A stretch of 64,000 bases of DNA. Source: Neptunicella sp048268085. GTDB lineage: Bacteria > Pseudomonadota > Gammaproteobacteria > Enterobacterales > Alteromonadaceae. The notes beneath the pieces were generated by a model. The model was not told the origin of the DNA and ran no database searches. It saw only the letters and a program-made list of their open reading frames with translations. The stretch lies in NCBI RefSeq assembly GCF_048268085.1, contig NZ_JBLWWF010000004.1:1-64000 (forward strand), in the 5' to 3' direction. The position numbers were made by a program, and so were the translations under genes. Of the stretch, positions 63,546-64,000 are shown piece after piece (the stretch's first letter is position 1; each line of letters begins with the position of its first letter).

Positions 63546-64000
63546 TTAACCAATAATATTATTCAGCGTATCGCTCGGGCGCATCACTTTGGCGACTAAG
63601 CTTTCGTCAGCATGATAATAACCGCCTAAATCAACAGCCTGTCCTTGTGTTGCCATGATTTCAGAAATGATTGTCTGTTCATTTTCCTGCAGGGATTTAG
63701 CAATAGGCTGGAAATGAGCTTGCAATTCAGCATTATTAGTTTGAGAAGCCAAGTCCTGAGCCCAATACAGCGCAATATAAAAATGGCTGGTACGGTTATC
63801 GTGCTGACCCACTTTGCGACTTGGAGACTGGTTGTTGTCGAGTAATTTGCCCACGGCAACATCCAAAGACTTAGCCATGATTGCCGCTTTATCATTACCT
63901 TTTAGGTTAGCCAAATGCTCAAGGGACGCACCTAATGCACAAAACTCACCTAAAGAATCCCAACGTAAATGATTTTCTTCCACTAATTGCTGAACATGTT
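63546..64000 (-). CDS. icd: Monomeric NADP-dependent isocitrate dehydrogenase (3' part)
   Basis: The last 151 codons of a gene that runs off the right edge; the frame stays open to the window end, reading HVQQLVEENHLRWDSLGEF from 63998. EENHLRWDSLGEFCALGASL, SPSRKVGQHDNRTSHFYIALYW and DLGGYYHADESLVAKVMRPS match the C-terminus of monomeric (type II, about 740-residue) isocitrate dehydrogenase, unrelated in fold details to the dimeric E. coli enzyme. It acts in the TCA cycle and makes NADPH. Confidence 0.93.
   Translation of the reverse strand, partial: HVQQLVEENHLRWDSLGEFCALGASLEHLANLKGNDKAAIMAKSLDVAVGKLLDNNQSPSRKVGQHDNRTSHFYIALYWAQDLASQTNNAELQAHFQPIAKSLQENEQTIISEIMATQGQAVDLGGYYHADESLVAKVMRPSDTLNNIIG

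Noticed and set aside
1..64000. CRISPR arrays, prophage, transposases, integrases, tRNA or rRNA genes
   Set aside because: I saw no regularly spaced repeats, phage or transposase proteins, or RNA gene signatures anywhere in the window.

Overview
The window looks like a piece of a gammaproteobacterial chromosome of moderate-to-low GC content, most likely from the marine Alteromonadales (Alteromonadaceae-like). This is an inference from protein character and gene order: the blocks gyrA/serC/aroA/cmk/rpsA/ihfB/lapA/lapB/pyrF, gyrA<>ubiG with nrdAB-yfaE, and trxB/aat/infA/clpA/clpS/cspD are classic gammaproteobacterial neighbourhoods, while a Bpt-type aminoacyl-transferase, a monomeric isocitrate dehydrogenase and a urt-ure urea island point to a marine relative rather than an enteric. 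I see no rRNA, tRNA, CRISPR array, prophage or insertion sequence.

Layout. 1-5.7 kb: ygiQ radical-SAM gene, a LysR regulator divergent from a two-subunit 3-oxoacid CoA-transferase (scoAB), and a glutathione S-transferase. 5.8-8.6 kb: a chemoreceptor and fur. 8.6-19 kb (all minus strand): gyrA, serC-aroA, cmk, rpsA, ihfB, lapA-lapB-pyrF. 19.4-24.4 kb (plus): ubiG, then nrdA-nrdB-yfaE behind two well-formed NrdR boxes. 24.5-41.1 kb: a complete urea-utilisation island. On the minus strand it runs porin, urtABCDE (urea ABC importer), ureD, ureABC (urease), ureEFG (nickel maturation) and a small His-rich membrane protein; divergent from the porin are a hybrid histidine kinase fused to an NCS1-type permease domain and its LuxR-type response regulator. 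41.3-49.5 kb: accessory and small genes (two membrane/LRAT-like proteins, yfbR-dgt nucleotide catabolism, a SulA-like SOS protein with a LexA box, a YchJ-like protein, a TPR response regulator with a lipoprotein, a DinB-fold protein). 49.6-57.2 kb: tcdA facing a fused csdA-csdE gene, an MFS exporter, VF530-like and GNAT proteins, xthA, a CbiM-like membrane protein, a hypothetical protein and yfbV. 57.5-64 kb: trxB, the N-degron genes aat and bpt, infA, clpA, clpS, cspD, and the 3' end of a monomeric isocitrate dehydrogenase gene cut by the window edge.

How it works together. The urea island should let urea cross the outer membrane (porin), be captured and imported (UrtABCDE) and be hydrolysed to ammonia and CO2 (UreABC, activated by UreDEFG); the permease-kinase/LuxR pair is placed to sense a nitrogen compound and control the island. 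The 57.5-63 kb block holds the whole bacterial N-degron route: two transferases that add Leu/Phe to N-termini, the adaptor ClpS and the unfoldase ClpA. Ribonucleotide reductase, YfbR and Dgt handle synthesis and breakdown of deoxynucleotides. The most unusual items are the permease-fused sensor kinase, the fused CsdA-CsdE, the LRAT-like protein and the 73-residue His-rich peptide ending the urease operon.
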